From Datura wrightii (taxonomy: Eukaryota; Streptophyta; Magnoliopsida; Solanales; Solanaceae): DNA of 64,000 nucleotides. A program made the position numbers and the translations under genes. Under the pieces are notes generated by a model. It worked only from the letters and a program-made list of their open reading frames with translations, was not told the DNA's origin and did not search any database. Positions 22,939 to 34,776 of this stretch are shown piece after piece. The DNA is taken from positions 140,993,501 to 141,057,500 of the forward strand of contig JASDFA010000018.1 in NCBI GenBank assembly GCA_035772735.1, in the 5' to 3' direction. Numbering within the stretch: the stretch's first letter is position 1; each line of letters opens with the position of its first letter.

Positions 22939-25026
22939 ACTCACGATCCAAACGTACACTCGGATCATAGACACAGGAAAAGGAGTCCCCACAGACCCCA
23001 AGTTGACCCATGGAATCAGCATACATCTAATTCAATCACATGAGCGGAAGACATAACATACAGAAAGTAATCATAGCATAGCATAAGGGGAAATCAGTAC
23101 AAGACTTATACAATACGAAAGAATACAACTTGTAGTCTGATAAGCCTCTAACATGAAAATTGATGGGACAACACCCCAACTAATCCAACATCCAAAAACT
23201 GAAAGAAATAACATAGAGTGCGAACATGTAGCCCTCGAAACATCAGAACTCACCAAGTGAGCTAAGAGCAAGTCCGAATCTATCTACGGGCGAGGACGAG
23301 CCTGAGAATTCAGACCTGTATCATGAGACTTATGTGGTCAGTACGTGGAGTGTACTAATTATGCAAGGGTAAAATGTACATCTAAAACATGTACGAAATT
23401 CATAAATGATCATAAGATTAGGGCAGCATGCTCGTATCATAAATCATAATAAAATATCATATGGCTCAAGGTTTGCAAATCATTCGTATCGTAACATAAT
23501 CATAATCATAATAGAAGATATTTACTTAACATGACTTGAGCCAACATACACAATAATAAAATGCATAAATCATGAGGAACAGTGGGAGATTCTCTTAACT
23601 GCCAAACCCCATATGAGCACCCATGAAGCCCAACTTGTAACCCTAGTCGAGAGGGTGTTCGTACCTTACCAAAGGTAGAACCATACAAGTGTGATATCAC
23701 CATGAAAAGGGCCATTTGGGCCAACGACTAACATGAAAAGGGTCCCAACATACTTACGGTGGCACGTAGTTCATGAGATCCGAGGCTTAACCTAAGCCCG
23801 AACCTACTCGATATTCGATACTACTCCCAAAACATATATAGTGCTCATAATAATACATACGTGAGTTCATGGGCTAGTTAAATCATGATAATCATAAACA
23901 TTCTTGAACATATAAGAACTAGGCATGACTTGAGGCCCGTGAGTCGGCCAAAAACATAATTCATGAATAATAAGATTCTTACATACTCGTAGATCATGCA
24001 TATAGCTTGAATTTCATAAAAATCATAATGGGTAACATAATGAAATTCATAATTTAGAACATTATTCATGTTTGGCTTGTAAAGAACATCGATGGGATAA
24101 TAGATCATAAATCGAATCATCATGGGGCATGCATAATTAAGCTTAATTTTTTCAAAAATCAAAATCAATATCATTATAATCAATTTAAATCTCAAAAGAT
24201 AATCAAAATCCATAGATTATGATAATATTTCAAAATCACAAAACCCATAATTAAATTATTAGATTTTATACAAATTAAATACAAAACCCTGTGAGTTTTT
24301 GATAAATTTTAAATAAAATCATAGAGTAGGAGAATGGGTGTGGAAGGATTCACCCATTGATGACCTTACATACCTGGGATTATCTGGTTTTTAACTGCCC
24401 TTGCTAGCCAAAGATGGAATTTAGAGGAATTGAGGAAGAACGCCTTTAATCACCTGTTATTCTCCTCCCTAGAATCTTGCATGCATGAATAAGGCTCAAC
24501 ATGAACTTAACCCCCTTAAAAGACTCTATTCAGACCTTAAAACATATAGTCAGGCTTTAGGAATTTAGGAATTATGAAAACACCCTTAGTAAAAATGCAG
24601 AAATTCCTGGTTGTCAGTCCCCTAGAGGGATCTCATGAACCATTGCCATGGGGCACGACTTGTGGCTGGGATCTGTGATATCTGCTGCCCAAGAATGATT
24701 AGGGGACCCCATGAGAGACCCCATGAATTGTGGTGGCTGATCAAGACTTTTGGTCACCACCCGTGGTCCCTACTGCCTCAAACCCCTAGCCATGCATTCC
24801 ATCCTCGCCACGGGTGACCTCACGAGTTATGAGGTCTGACCACGACTCGTGTCACCCCTGTAGCCTCCCAAAATTCTGCCAAGCCCGGCCTAACTATGAG
24901 TCACTTCACGACTCGTGGTCCCACCTAACGAGCCACATTACTAACCGTCCTATATCCTGGTGTGAATTTCCAGTTTTTCTTCATTTTGACTTCTAGGTCT
25001 GATCCTTAGGTTCCCGGGGTATAACA
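22939..25026 (-). repeat. Tekay-1 5' LTR
   Basis: 2,088 bp. On the minus strand it starts TGTTATACCCCGG at 25026 and ends GGATCGTGAGT at 22939, where the expected CA terminus is lost. It aligns with 15862-17976 throughout, with many substitutions. CACGACTCGTGG palindromes lie in U3 (for example 24907-24918). Confidence 0.88.
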
Positions 25027-25031
25027 CTTAC

Positions 25032-25488
25032 CTTGCATACTCAGTACATTCAAAGTACTAACCACTTACTCTATGATGTATCGTTTCATGATACAGGTCC
25101 GAGGGATTAGTCTTAGTCACATCATTAGCCCTTGCTTCCCTCTCTGACCTTTTTAGCTGGTGTTCGTGAGTCCTCATCCAACGAGGACGTTCATTCATTT
25201 ATATTTTATTATGTTCCTTTCAGTTTCAGAGTTTGTCAAGCTAGATGGGGGTGCTGTCCCATCAACTCATCTGTTACGTTAGAGGCTTTTCAGACGTTAT
25301 GTAGAGATCTACTTGTCGTTGTTGATTCAGTTCTAGCTTGATATAGATATATGTATGCAGATTTCCACTATGTTTATTACGTTGATCCTCCATTTTATTA
25401 TGTATATTTTAGATGTTATGTTCATGTCAAGGATTGACTTGGACCCTCTCGGGGTCTCTTGTCCCTTGTCTAAGTTCGGGTCATGACA
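25032..25488 (+). repeat. Tekay-2 5' LTR, second part
   Basis: Resumes at the Tekay-1 insertion point and ends GGGTCATGACA, matching 34320-34776 of the 3' LTR. The reassembled LTR is about 2,175 bp against 2,152 bp for the 3' copy. Confidence 0.88.
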
Positions 25489-25492
25489 AACT

Positions 25493-25504
25493 TGGTATCA
25501 GAGC
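25493..25504 (+). other. Tekay-2 primer-binding site (initiator tRNA-Met type)
   Basis: TGGTATCAGAGC, four bases after the 5' LTR end. Confidence 0.9.
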
Positions 25505-25750
25505 ATTAGGTTTTGAAGTGTCCTAGGGTGTCTAAAAGCTGCATTAAACAAATTCTTTTTCATTGGTGTGAAGTGCGCCACACTTATGATGAAGAGGCTA
25601 CAAGACGTTTAGCAAATGTTCCCTTCTTTCATGATTCTACCTCGTGCTATGAGTTCAACTCTCTCTATTCCTCTAACTCGTGATATGCGTGTGTGCAAAC
25701 ATATGTCTCCATAAAGAAACAACAGGAGTCCGCCAGCCCCACCAACTCCA

Positions 25751-26450
25751 ATGGATCCCATATGCGGAAAAGCTATGTATGCAGAACTCGGGGCCACTTT
25801 TCGAGTGTTGATACGAGCCATGATCATCCAGCCTAACCAGCAGACTATCACATCAGCAAACCCTACCAGAGAAGTGGCAACTACTAGTGTTCAAGACTTC
25901 ATGAGGAGAGTCCGTCTAAGTTTGGTGCTTCAAGCATGGATTGACAGTTCAAGGGAGGAGAAAGGGGAAACAAAAGGCCCAGGACCGAAGACTCGGAGAG
26001 TTCTCAGCAAGGGTCAAGTAGTGGGAGTTGCTCTCAACCCCAAGTAGAGGTCTTTAGCTCAGGTTCGGAGAAACAAGCCCGAGGTTAGGGAGATTACTCA
26101 TCCAGTTTTGTGGGCGCTGCGGGAAGAACCACCTAACAAAGTGATTGGTGGGTTCAGATGTTTGCTTCTATTGTGGCCGGCCCGGTCATAAATATAGGAT
26201 GTCCCTTCAGCCAAGTGAGACGTCCATAGAGGCCGTGCCCTAGCCACCCCTTTAGCAGCCCCATCGTGATGGCCATCTTGCCAAAGGTGTGGTAGGAACC
26301 ACCCGAGGAAATGTTTGATTGGTAGGGATGCTTTTTTCGGGTGTGGTAAGCCTGGACACAGACTCAGGGATTGTCCTTCAGCTAGACCGGGTGATGGTGG
26401 AGCCCGTGCCCCAGCTATCAGATTAGCTGCTCACGCATCTCAGTAAGACA
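25751..26450 (+). pseudogene. Tekay-2 gag pseudogene
   Basis: The N-terminal gag of about 100 codons starts at the ATG at 25751 (MDPICGKAMYAELGATFRVLIRAM...), with an internal deletion that removes most of the capsid. Two zinc-knuckle-like pieces follow, one near 26165 (CFYCGRPGHKYRM) and one near 26335 (GCGKPGHRLRDCPSA). Stops and frame changes separate the parts. The call rests on the zinc-knuckle style and the position after the primer site. Confidence 0.7.
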
Positions 26451-27256
26451 GGTTACCTAGTGCGGGTGGAGGCCAACTCTAGATATAGTCACAGGTATGT
26501 CATGATCCTTTCAAGTTGATCCTCAGACATTGTTAGGCCTAGGAGACAGAGAGTAAAATATAAAAACTCCTTTTTACATCCTAGTATGAGGCTTGTCTTG
26601 TACATGGTGTAAAATAATTATAATTATGAAATCTTCAACGATAGCTTTGGAGGTGAATGGGAATTCTGGAGCTAGTGATATTAGTGTAACCTTAATAAAG
26701 GATCCTAGAGCCTTAGAAAGATGGCCTTAAACTAAGGGGGAGATGGTAAGTAAAGGGCCAAGTCAAGTCTTAAGTTTTCTAGTAAGAAAGTTCTAGAAAT
26801 AGTGTCTAGGGGTAGTCAACCCATTCTCATTTAGATGTTTCCCTTATGTTTCGCTTGATTTACGCTCAACTAATGCTTATGTTCAGAACCCTAGGATGAT
26901 AGGTAACCCCGTCAGTCAATGATCCCAACATTACTCCATGACTCTATAAAATTCAACTTCATGTCATGACCCTTGTTATGTATGTGAACTCATGTCTCTC
27001 AGCATGTTCATCTCTATGAACTCAATCGTTAAGATTTGCCTTATCAGCTCATAAGATCATGTTATATCATGTATATACCCAGCTTAGATTTCTTGAAAGA
27101 TTCGTGCTTATGATGTCCTTACTCTAAGCCCTATCATGTTCCCCCATGACGAAAAATATGGTTAAAATGGGTACGTTCAAGGTAACTCCCTATACCTGCC
27201 ATAGGTGTTGGGCAAGTAGAAGTCCAGGAAGAGTAGTTGTTAGCCAAGTCAGGGAG
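26451..27256 (+). other. Noncoding chromovirus-like sequence (3' UTR style)
   Basis: No ORF of note. The text resembles chromovirus 3' UTRs and leads to a purine-rich 'gtcagggag' directly before an LTR-like start at 27257. It may be the 3' end of another element fused into Tekay-2 by deletion. Confidence 0.4.
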
Positions 27257-27759
27257 TGTAATAACCCGCATGGTCATTTTATGATTGTTGGTCCACATCC
27301 CTGGGTTGAACCTTTCTGCATCTTTATTTTGTTATTCATGACTTGCGGAGATGGATGGCACCATTCCCGAGACGCTCCAATGAAGATTAGGTGAGATTCT
27401 TAGTTTTTGGAAGGTTTGAAGTTTGAGGGGTTTGACCAAAGTCAACACTTCATGTTAATGAGCTCGAATTCGGATGGTGATTTATGAATTAGTTGGATAG
27501 TTTGCATGGATCTCGAGGTGATTCGTGAGTGATTTGAACCTTTGGTTGAATTTATGAGCTTTGACGAAGCTAAGTGTTTCCACGGTCAACTTTAGATCCC
27601 AACGACCTTATATCGATGATTAGATGATTCCGACAGGTCTGGAATGTGTTTTATGATTGAATTGCATATTTGGGTTATGACCGGTTGGATTCCGGATGAG
27701 TTTCGGATGGATTTGAACGTTTTGTGTGTTTAGCATGATTTTAAGCATAGAATGTGACA
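27257..27759 (+). repeat. LTR-like fragment inside Tekay-2
   Basis: Starts TGTAATAACCCG and ends GAATGTGACA, the terminal style of the chromovirus LTRs here, but is only 503 bp. Flanks (GGGAG and ACTCA) are not a duplication. Probably an internally deleted or recombined LTR of a different family. Confidence 0.4.
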
Positions 27760-29150
27760 ACTCAAAGGTTCAAGACTTTTAAAATTCTTAGCAGGAATCA
27801 TAGGAGTTTATCTTGTTGACTGGACGGATGTTGGTGCCATTATTCAAAATGGATCAGAATCTTCCTTGACGACCAAGGTCAAAGATGGGAAATACAAGGA
27901 GCCTATCTTGGTAGAATTGAAGAAAGTTGTTCGGAATCAGAAGGTAGAGGTCTTCTCCAAAGGGGCAAGATGGTGAGCTGTAATACCAGGGTCATTTGTT
28001 TGTTCTGGGTGATGATGATTTGAGAGATCGGATGTTTCATGAGGATCACAGTCCCAGACATTCTATACACCCAGGTGCCACAAGGTGTACTGTGACCTAT
28101 GGGAAGTCTATTAGTGGAATGACATGAAGAAGGGCATGGCGGAGTTGGTGAATAGGTTGACCAAAGCAGCTTATTTTCTACCGGTCAAAAACTACAAATT
28201 CAGCGGAGGATTAAACTAAATTATACATTTGAGAGTTATTTCGGTTTTAAGGAGTGCCCCTGTCCATCATATTAGATATAGGCACTCAGATTACCTCTCA
28301 GTTTTGGAGGTCATTTCAGAAGAGACTCAGTACTCAGGTTCAGTTGAGTACAACTTTTTAACTGCAGATAGATGGCCAGGCAAAGCAGACCATTCAGAAT
28401 CTTGAGGATATGTTGAGAGCATATATAATTAGTTTCAAGGGTAGTTGGGATGATCATTTACCTCTCATCGAGTTTGCATACAATAACAACTACCATTCTA
28501 GAATTCAGATCGCCCCGTTTGAGGCTCTTTATAGGCGGAGGTGCAGATCACATATTGGTTGGTTCTAGTCAGTGAAGCTTCATTGATAGGACTAGGTTCA
28601 GTCCATAAGGCTATGGAGAAAGTTCAACTTATAAGGGAAAAGGTTGAAAACAGCCTAGAGTTGTTAGAAATCTTATGCGGATCTGAGGGGGAGAGATCTT
28701 GAGTTGGCCGTTGATGATTGGGTGTTTCTAAAAGTGTCTCCCATGAAGGGAGTGATGAGGTTTGGGAAGAAAGGGGAAGCTTAGTCCCCGATATATTGGG
28801 CCATACTGGCTTGTGAAGCGGTTTGGCAATGTGGCTTATGAATTGGAGTTACCAGTGGAGTTAGCTTTGGTGCACCCGGTGTTTCATGTGTTCTTGTTGA
28901 AGAAGTGCATCGGAGACCCAACTCTGGTTGTTCCCCAGTAGAGAGCATTGGGATGAGGAACAGCCTTACCTATGAGGAAGTACCAGTCGAGATCTTTGAT
29001 CATCAAATTTGTAAATTTACGGAATAAGGAAGTAGCCTCGATGAAGGTCTTGTGGAGGAATCAGCAGGTTGAGGGGACAACGTGGGAAGCTAAAGAAGAT
29101 ATGATGGCTAAATAGCCGCATTTATTCCCTCCCGGCTCAGTTTCAGCTTG
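27760..29150 (+). pseudogene. Tekay-2 pol remnant (integrase region)
   Basis: Begins in the spacer before integrase (IIQNGSESSL near 27835), then SIHPGATR (near 28060) and MKKGMAEL (near 28125). It then skips part of the zinc-binding region to NRLTKAAYFLPVK (near 28150), the core (TLS-like near 28265, QNLEDM near 28400), the block for EFAYNNNYHS (near 28470), the GPY/F block (about 28790) and a tail with WEA (near 29085) and LFPPG (near 29125). Almost every segment has stops or frameshifts. Reverse transcriptase is missing, so the internal region is heavily deleted. Confidence 0.82.
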
Positions 29151-29170
29151 AGGTATCAGTTTTCTTCCTA

Positions 29171-29175
29171 GTACT
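29171..29175. repeat. Target-site duplication of the solo LTR (left copy, GTACT)
   Basis: GTACT here and at 32398-32402. Confidence 0.85.
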
Positions 29176-31396
29176 TGTCACGCCCCACCTTGGGAGCCAT
29201 GATTGGCCCCTAATGCCATACTGGGATCTGGGCTGACCTGGCTGGGCATATGCACCTCCGATGCCAACTAGTGACTTAAATCAAGAAAACAAACTGTTAT
29301 ATCTCGGCTATAAACACTGCCTCGGGCCGATAAGGCCATGCAATACCTGTAAAAAAATAGCTAACCCAGCCAACATAATAATAAAGGGATCCGATGCGGG
29401 TCGACAAGACCACTATGCTGTCTAGTTATAACGGAAATGAAGCAGGCAGTCATGTTTGTACTATAGTCGACAAGGCTACTAATTAACTAGCTAAACCAGG
29501 CTCCACATGGCCAACACATAAAATAAGAAATATATAGGCCCCACACGGCCAACAACAACTAGTTAACTAAAGACTGTAGTCTGCAAGCCTCTAAGAGTGA
29601 AAACTATTGGTCGAGACAGGGCCCCTACCTACCCAAACGATACACAAATGAAAGACAAATAAACCACTACAACCTGGCAACTCCGAATGACAGGAGCTAG
29701 CCAATATGCTGACTCTGAATAACTGCTAGGAGATCCCTCAAACAGTCTGTCTAAACCATAGTTGGGCGTCAGTACAATATGTACCGAATATGTAAGGCAA
29801 TAATAAGAAACTGAATAGAAGCTGATAAAGACTGAAAGTAAGTAGCAAGAAGGGGAAGAAGTTAACTTGTAGGCTTTCTTATCCATAACCTGCATCTAGT
29901 AAAACACTACATGTAAATGAGCTGAAATGGTGCAACTATACATTCATAGGCTTCAACTAGCAAGAAAGTATATGAACAAGAACCTAACTTGGCACCCATA
30001 AACCTGGAAGGTGCAAGCAACACAGAAATAACCTACTGAGGCCCCCATAAGCCCTGACAAGTATAATTCAATCTATATACCCCTATCTAGGTTCTTATGA
30101 TTCTACTGGTGTTATAGCCAACCTACCTAGCTTGTGGGTCCGCATCTGAGCTAGCTGGACTCCTGAAACTGTTTTTAAGCCTGTTGGGCTCCTGTAACTG
30201 CACCCTGAGCACACAAGGTTCGATGGAGGCTCAGTGATGTCAATACGACATAAAAGTAGAAGCCCATTCGTAGATGGACTGTAACATGGCCCTTGGGCCT
30301 AAATATAGTCCCTTGGGACATCACATAGCTCCTTGGAGCAACATCATATAGCTCCTCTGAGCAACATCATATAGCCCTATAAGCAATGACATAGTTAGAA
30401 ACCCTGAAGTTGGTCAATGGAAGGCTATCCTAGGTGGAGTCAATCCCAACTGATATACTACCATTAAGTCTCACTCTAGCCACTTAAAAAGCCTATCTGG
30501 CTCTTAGGGCCTAACCCGACCGCTACTTGCCCCTAGAATAGTTTGTATAGCTGCCAACAACCCCACACACACACACATATGCCTACATCTGATCAGAGGC
30601 AATGATCATAATCTCTAATGGTCTAGATCGGATAGCGCGAGATTTGGAGTGGCCTAACGATACTATGAATGTCATGCTAGGACAACGATAGCTCATAAGT
30701 GAATGGTGAGGTTGCAGACGACTAACTACTTAGTTCCTTTGCTTAGAACAACTGTAGGGCTGCTACTGATTAGACATGCTCCTGAGCAGTCAGCCCCTAA
30801 TATTCCACAGACAGCTAACTGTAATTCTTAGCTTGAAGGTAATACTGTACTAACATGGTTCTAGTCCCTTAGACCTTAACTTGGTCTGTTCAGATTTCAT
30901 ATGTCTTCTTTAGGCAATTCCTAACCTAGTAGGTAAGTTTATCTGGACTTAGTCACTCATGGAAACCTGTACCTAAGTATCTTATAAGGGCAGGCTATCA
31001 CTCAGTTCACTAGGCAACCCTAGTGCCACTGACTCTAAGTTATGACCATTCTACCCAAATTTCTAGCCCTTGAGGCGTTAAGGTATGCCAACAGCCTTTG
31101 GGCGAGCTTTACTGAAAATATAGGCATCAAACTGAAAGTTATATCGCCTGGCTGCACCCAATGCTATCCAACTCACCAAATCAGTCCCAATAGCTAACCA
31201 TAAAATTCCAAGGCCTTGGCATGACAACAAAACATTACAATTGTATTAACACAGTGAACAGAAGAATAGAGGAATTTCTATGATCCCCCTAGCGTGTGTC
31301 ACACTTAACATACTCTTTCCTAACAAAGGATACTACAATATACTCTCAATACGTTCTTTAGAAGTTAACCGTAACATATATAATCATAATCCACTG

Positions 31397-31552
31397 ACAG
31401 CAGCTAATGACAAGATACCTGATCCTTATCTACTAGCAACAGCTAATGACAACATACCTGAACCTTATATACTAGCAGCAGCTAATTACAACAAATAAGC
31501 TCATTATCTACTTGCAGCAACTAATCAAAATATACAGGATCATTATCTACTT
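31397..31552. repeat. 39-bp tandem repeat, four units, within the solo LTR
   Basis: Units at 31397-31435, 31436-31474, 31475-31513 and 31514-31552, each a variant of 'gcagcagctaatgacaa...' ending in 'tacta' or 'tactt'. The ORF over units 1-3 is a by-product of the repeat length (39 is divisible by 3). Confidence 0.8.
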
Positions 31553-32092
31553 TCAAAGTCATAGGTCATATCACTATATGACGGAAATAACTTGCCAAAG
31601 AGGTAAGCCTTAACATACCTCGAATGTTGACTTTCCTTCACCAAATAGTCTCCAACCTGAAGCTAGTAATTCCACTCAATTGTGGCCTTACGCTGAGAGA
31701 ATAAGGTTATTTCAATAGTGTAAATCAACAAATTACAATATCTTTCAATAGGGTTAACTATAACTTCAACTTCGATTATTTCGGCTGAAAACTCACAATT
31801 TCTCGAGAGTTTAGAAGGTAGAAATTCTTACCTATTGCTTGTGGTAGTTTAGGAGTCAGTTTGGAGTAACTTCGACAGCCTTTACTTGGTGGAACTCCGG
31901 TATACCAAGCGAATTTTCAAGAAATAACTCCGTAGAGATGTTTCCCATAGGCCTATAACTTGTTATCCAAGACGAATTTGCGTTTGGACAGAGTTTAGCA
32001 GCGTAATTTGACGAAAATCAAATGAAACCCACGTTTACTCTCAATTCTTGGTCGAGGGAAATGTTTTAATGAATCCTCTATCACTTAGCCTC

Positions 32093-32104
32093 ATATATAT
32101 ATAA
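32093..32104 (-). promoter_or_regulatory. Putative TATA box of the solo LTR
   Basis: TATATATATGA-like run on the minus strand at the boundary between the GC-rich U3 and the rest of the LTR. Confidence 0.4.
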
Positions 32105-32397
32105 GTAGGGTCAGTTTGCAGGGAGGCGCCTCATGCAGGCCATCATGCCAGGGGGCTTGCCGCGTCGTGCTGCCTAGTGCGTTGGGTGGCTACCGCGCCG
32201 CGCTGCCCATCGCACAGGCAGGGCTGGCTCGTCGCCCAGGTCCTCTCATCTCGGCCTCACTCGACCTTGCTAATCCACTCGATGATTTCCTCGCTCGTCC
32301 TGCCTCCGAGGCTCCTCCCGCACGCGTCATACTCTTATTGCTCACTACAAGTCCACACGCACGCACACTAGCTGCTAACATCTCATGGGGTGTAATA

Positions 32398-32624
32398 GTA
32401 CTTTATTCAGTTTCGTGTTTAGTTCATGTTTCCCAGTTTCCTTCATGGAAACGTACGTACGAGTGATTCATGAATTTAGTTCAGTCATATAGTTTGATTC
32501 AGGGTCAGTCACTCTGTCAATTTTCAACTTATATGATTAGTATTTGAGTATGATAATTGCATTTCTATGCATTTCAGTACATTATTCCAATATTCAAGGA
32601 TGAATGTTCCCAAGGGGGAGATAT
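32398..32624 (+). other. Tekay-2 3' UTR remainder and polypurine tract
   Basis: Noncoding. Contains the phrase 'tattcaaggatgaatgttcc' typical of these elements, followed by CAAGGGGGAGATA (32611-32623) immediately before the 3' LTR. Confidence 0.75.
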
Positions 32625-34776
32625 TGTAATACCCCTAGAACCCTAAGATCAGACTTGGGAGTTGAAATAGAGAAAACTTAATTTTATACATCAGGTCATA
32701 GGACGAGTCGTCCTATGACTCGTGGGGTGCACCATGAGTCGTGGAGTGAATCATGGAGTAAACCACGAGACGTGGAGTGACTCGTAAGGAGGAGTTTGCT
32801 GTGGTTGAATTTTTCAGATTTAGGGGTGACCAGGGGTGTGACCATGAGTCATGGTCAGCACCACGAGTTGTTATGTCAACCGTGGTAAAGAGTGGTCTGA
32901 AGGATGAAGAATTTCGGTAGAGTTGGCAACAACTTGGTCACCACGAGTCATTGGATACACCAGGAGTTGTGGTGACTTGCAAAAAATAAATGGAAGGGTT
33001 GATCACGAGTGCAGACCATGAGTCCTGGTCAGTAGGCACGAGTCATCCAATTCCTCGTTGGGACTAGCGGTGTGTTTTTCCTTGCGAATTTATTAAGGGA
33101 TTTTCCATAATTTCTAAGTTCCTAAGGCCTAAACTACGTCATTTTAAGCTATAAATAGTGTATTTTAAGGCAGATAAGTTCATTCTAAGTATCCCCAATG
33201 TTGCATGCAGCCTAGAGCCTTCCTTCAAGATTTAGTTTGAGAGATTTCATCAAATTCTCTCCATTTCCCTTTGGGTTTTCAAGTAGGTGTGTGAATTTGA
33301 TTTACCCAGGTATGTGAGGCTATGAATGAGAGTTCCTTTCACTTTCATGCTCTAAATTCTTCTCAATTCCATGGATTTTAATTCTAGATTCAAGTTTCAT
33401 GATCTTATGAGGTTTATTCCAATTCTTGTGAAATTCTCTATGATCTATCTATGGGTCAATCCCCTTCATGTATCAAATCATGTTTTATGATCTATGGGTA
33501 GAATTTATAACTATTTTGATTATTAAATTATAGTTTCAAATTTTAATTAAACTATGCCCAATTTTTTATGCTTCATGAAAAGTCAAGTTATGATTTCATA
33601 ATGATCTTGATCTTCTTAATTAGCCCAATTATGGTTTATGCTTTATGATTTATCATGGATTTATGAAATGTCAAGTTTATACATGTTTTACAAGTATACA
33701 TGGATTTCACGATTAATGGATTTATGACTCTTGGCCAATTCATGGGCCCTTGTTCATGGCTAATCATGTATTTTAAATGGGGGTCAATGATGTTATTATT
33801 TATTTGGCCATGAACTTCATGAATGATGTTACGATTACTATACGAGCCCTAATGTGCATGTTTTTGGGAGCAATGTCTAGCACCGAGTAGCCCGGTGTTC
33901 AAAGGACTACGCTGGTGTCTCATAACTACGTGCCACCATAGGTTTATATATATACAAATGTTAATGGATCCCCTTCTTTTGATATCACATACTACACGTC
34001 CATTGCCTAACAAGCCTGGGATGTCTCTGCCCACTTGAGTGAGATAGTTGGGGCATAACGTAAGCTCTATCATGATGGTTTCAGTTATGACAAGTCCTCC
34101 CATTGTTCCTCATGATTTATGCATGGTTATGTTTATGTTACTTTCTCTCAAGTCATGATTAATGAAGCTTTTCTCCTATTATTATGATTATGACTAATAT
34201 ATGAATGCTTTGAAAACCTTAAGCCCTTATGTTACATTATGATATTTACGTTATGATCATGTTGTCCTACTCTTATGAACTCTTATGTATTTTAACTGTC
34301 TGATTTTACTTACATTGCATACTCAGTACATTCCAAGTACTGACTGCATACTCTATGCTATATCGTTTCATGATATAGGTCCGAGGGATCAGTCTCAGTC
34401 GCATCATTAGCCCCTGCTTCCCTCTTTGAACTGTCCAGCCAATATTGGTGAATCCTCATCCTTCAAGGATGTTCAGTCACTTATAGTTTATTATCTTCCT
34501 TTCAGTTTCAGACTTTGTCGAGCTAGTTGGGGGTGTTGTCCCATCAGCTCATTAGTTATGTTAGAGGCTTTTCAGGTGTTATGTAGAAATCAGCTTATCG
34601 TTGTTGATTCAGTTCTAGCTTGATGTAGATAATGTATGCAGACTTCCGCTATGTTGATTTTATTGATCCTCCATTTTAGTATGTTGAGTTTAGATTTTAT
34701 ATTCATGTCATAGGTCGACTTGGAGCCTCTCGGGGTTTCTTGTTATGTGTCTCAAGTCTATGTTCGGGTCGTGACA
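32625..34776 (+). repeat. Tekay-2 3' LTR
   Basis: 2,152 bp, from TGTAATACCCC to GGGTCGTGACA. It is the only uninterrupted plus-strand copy of this LTR family in the window and so the best reference for the others. U3 (about 32690-33060) has many CACGAGTCGTGG-type words. A hairpin TATATCGT-TTC-ATGATATA lies at 34359-34377. Confidence 0.9.

Larger units (their letters stand above)
15862..25026 (-). mobile_element. Tekay-1: complete, decayed chromovirus in minus orientation inside the Tekay-2 LTR
   Basis: The 9,165-bp element has LTRs at 22939-25026 (5') and 15862-17976 (3'), a 5-bp duplication CTTAC, a primer site complementary to initiator tRNA-Met (22922-22934), a gag-pol pseudogene read right to left, and a polypurine tract (17977-17992). 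The LTRs differ at many positions and by small indels, so the insertion is old. It belongs to the same LTR family as Tekay-2, so one family member entered the LTR of another in opposite orientation. Confidence 0.93.
29176..32397 (-). mobile_element. 3.2-kb solo LTR (chromovirus type), minus orientation, in the Tekay-2 3' UTR
   Basis: Terminal sequences on the + strand are TGTCACGCCCC (29176) and GGGGTGTAATA (to 32397). Read on the minus strand this is a chromovirus LTR from T(A)TTACACCCC to GGGGCGTGACA, with one terminal base changed. It is bounded by GTACT duplications. No coding sequence, primer site or second LTR is inside, so it is a solo LTR. A TATA-like run (32093-32104) follows a GC-rich U3 (32115-32350) in transcription direction. 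The ORFs at 32116-32466 are GC-rich U3 artefacts. A relative begins at 63488. Confidence 0.85.
14144..34776 (+). mobile_element. Tekay-2: degenerate Ty3/gypsy chromovirus inserted in the Athila-2 gag
   Basis: The 5' LTR (14144-15861 and 25032-25488) is followed by a primer site (25493-25504), gag remnants, an LTR-like fragment, an integrase remnant, a polypurine tract (32612-32624) and the 3' LTR (32625-34776). Without Tekay-1 and the solo LTR it is about 8.2 kb. Flanking pentamers are GCGAT (14139-14143) and ATGAT (34777-34781), two transitions apart, so the duplication is plausible but decayed. Athila gag sequence continues across the two flanks. Confidence 0.85.

Noticed and set aside
23878..24213. 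Minus-strand ORF of 111 codons rich in Met, Tyr and Ile
   Set aside because: It is within the Tekay-1 5' LTR; the equivalent place in the 3' LTR (about 16860-17200) is not open, and the composition is that of AT-rich DNA.
31397..31552. Regular 39-bp repeats considered as a CRISPR-like array
   Set aside because: Units are contiguous with no spacers, divergent, and inside a plant LTR.
32116..32466. 116-codon ORF rich in Ala, Pro and Arg
   Set aside because: It lies in the GC-rich U3 of the solo LTR with overlapping ORFs on both strands, which is a composition effect; no domain is recognisable.
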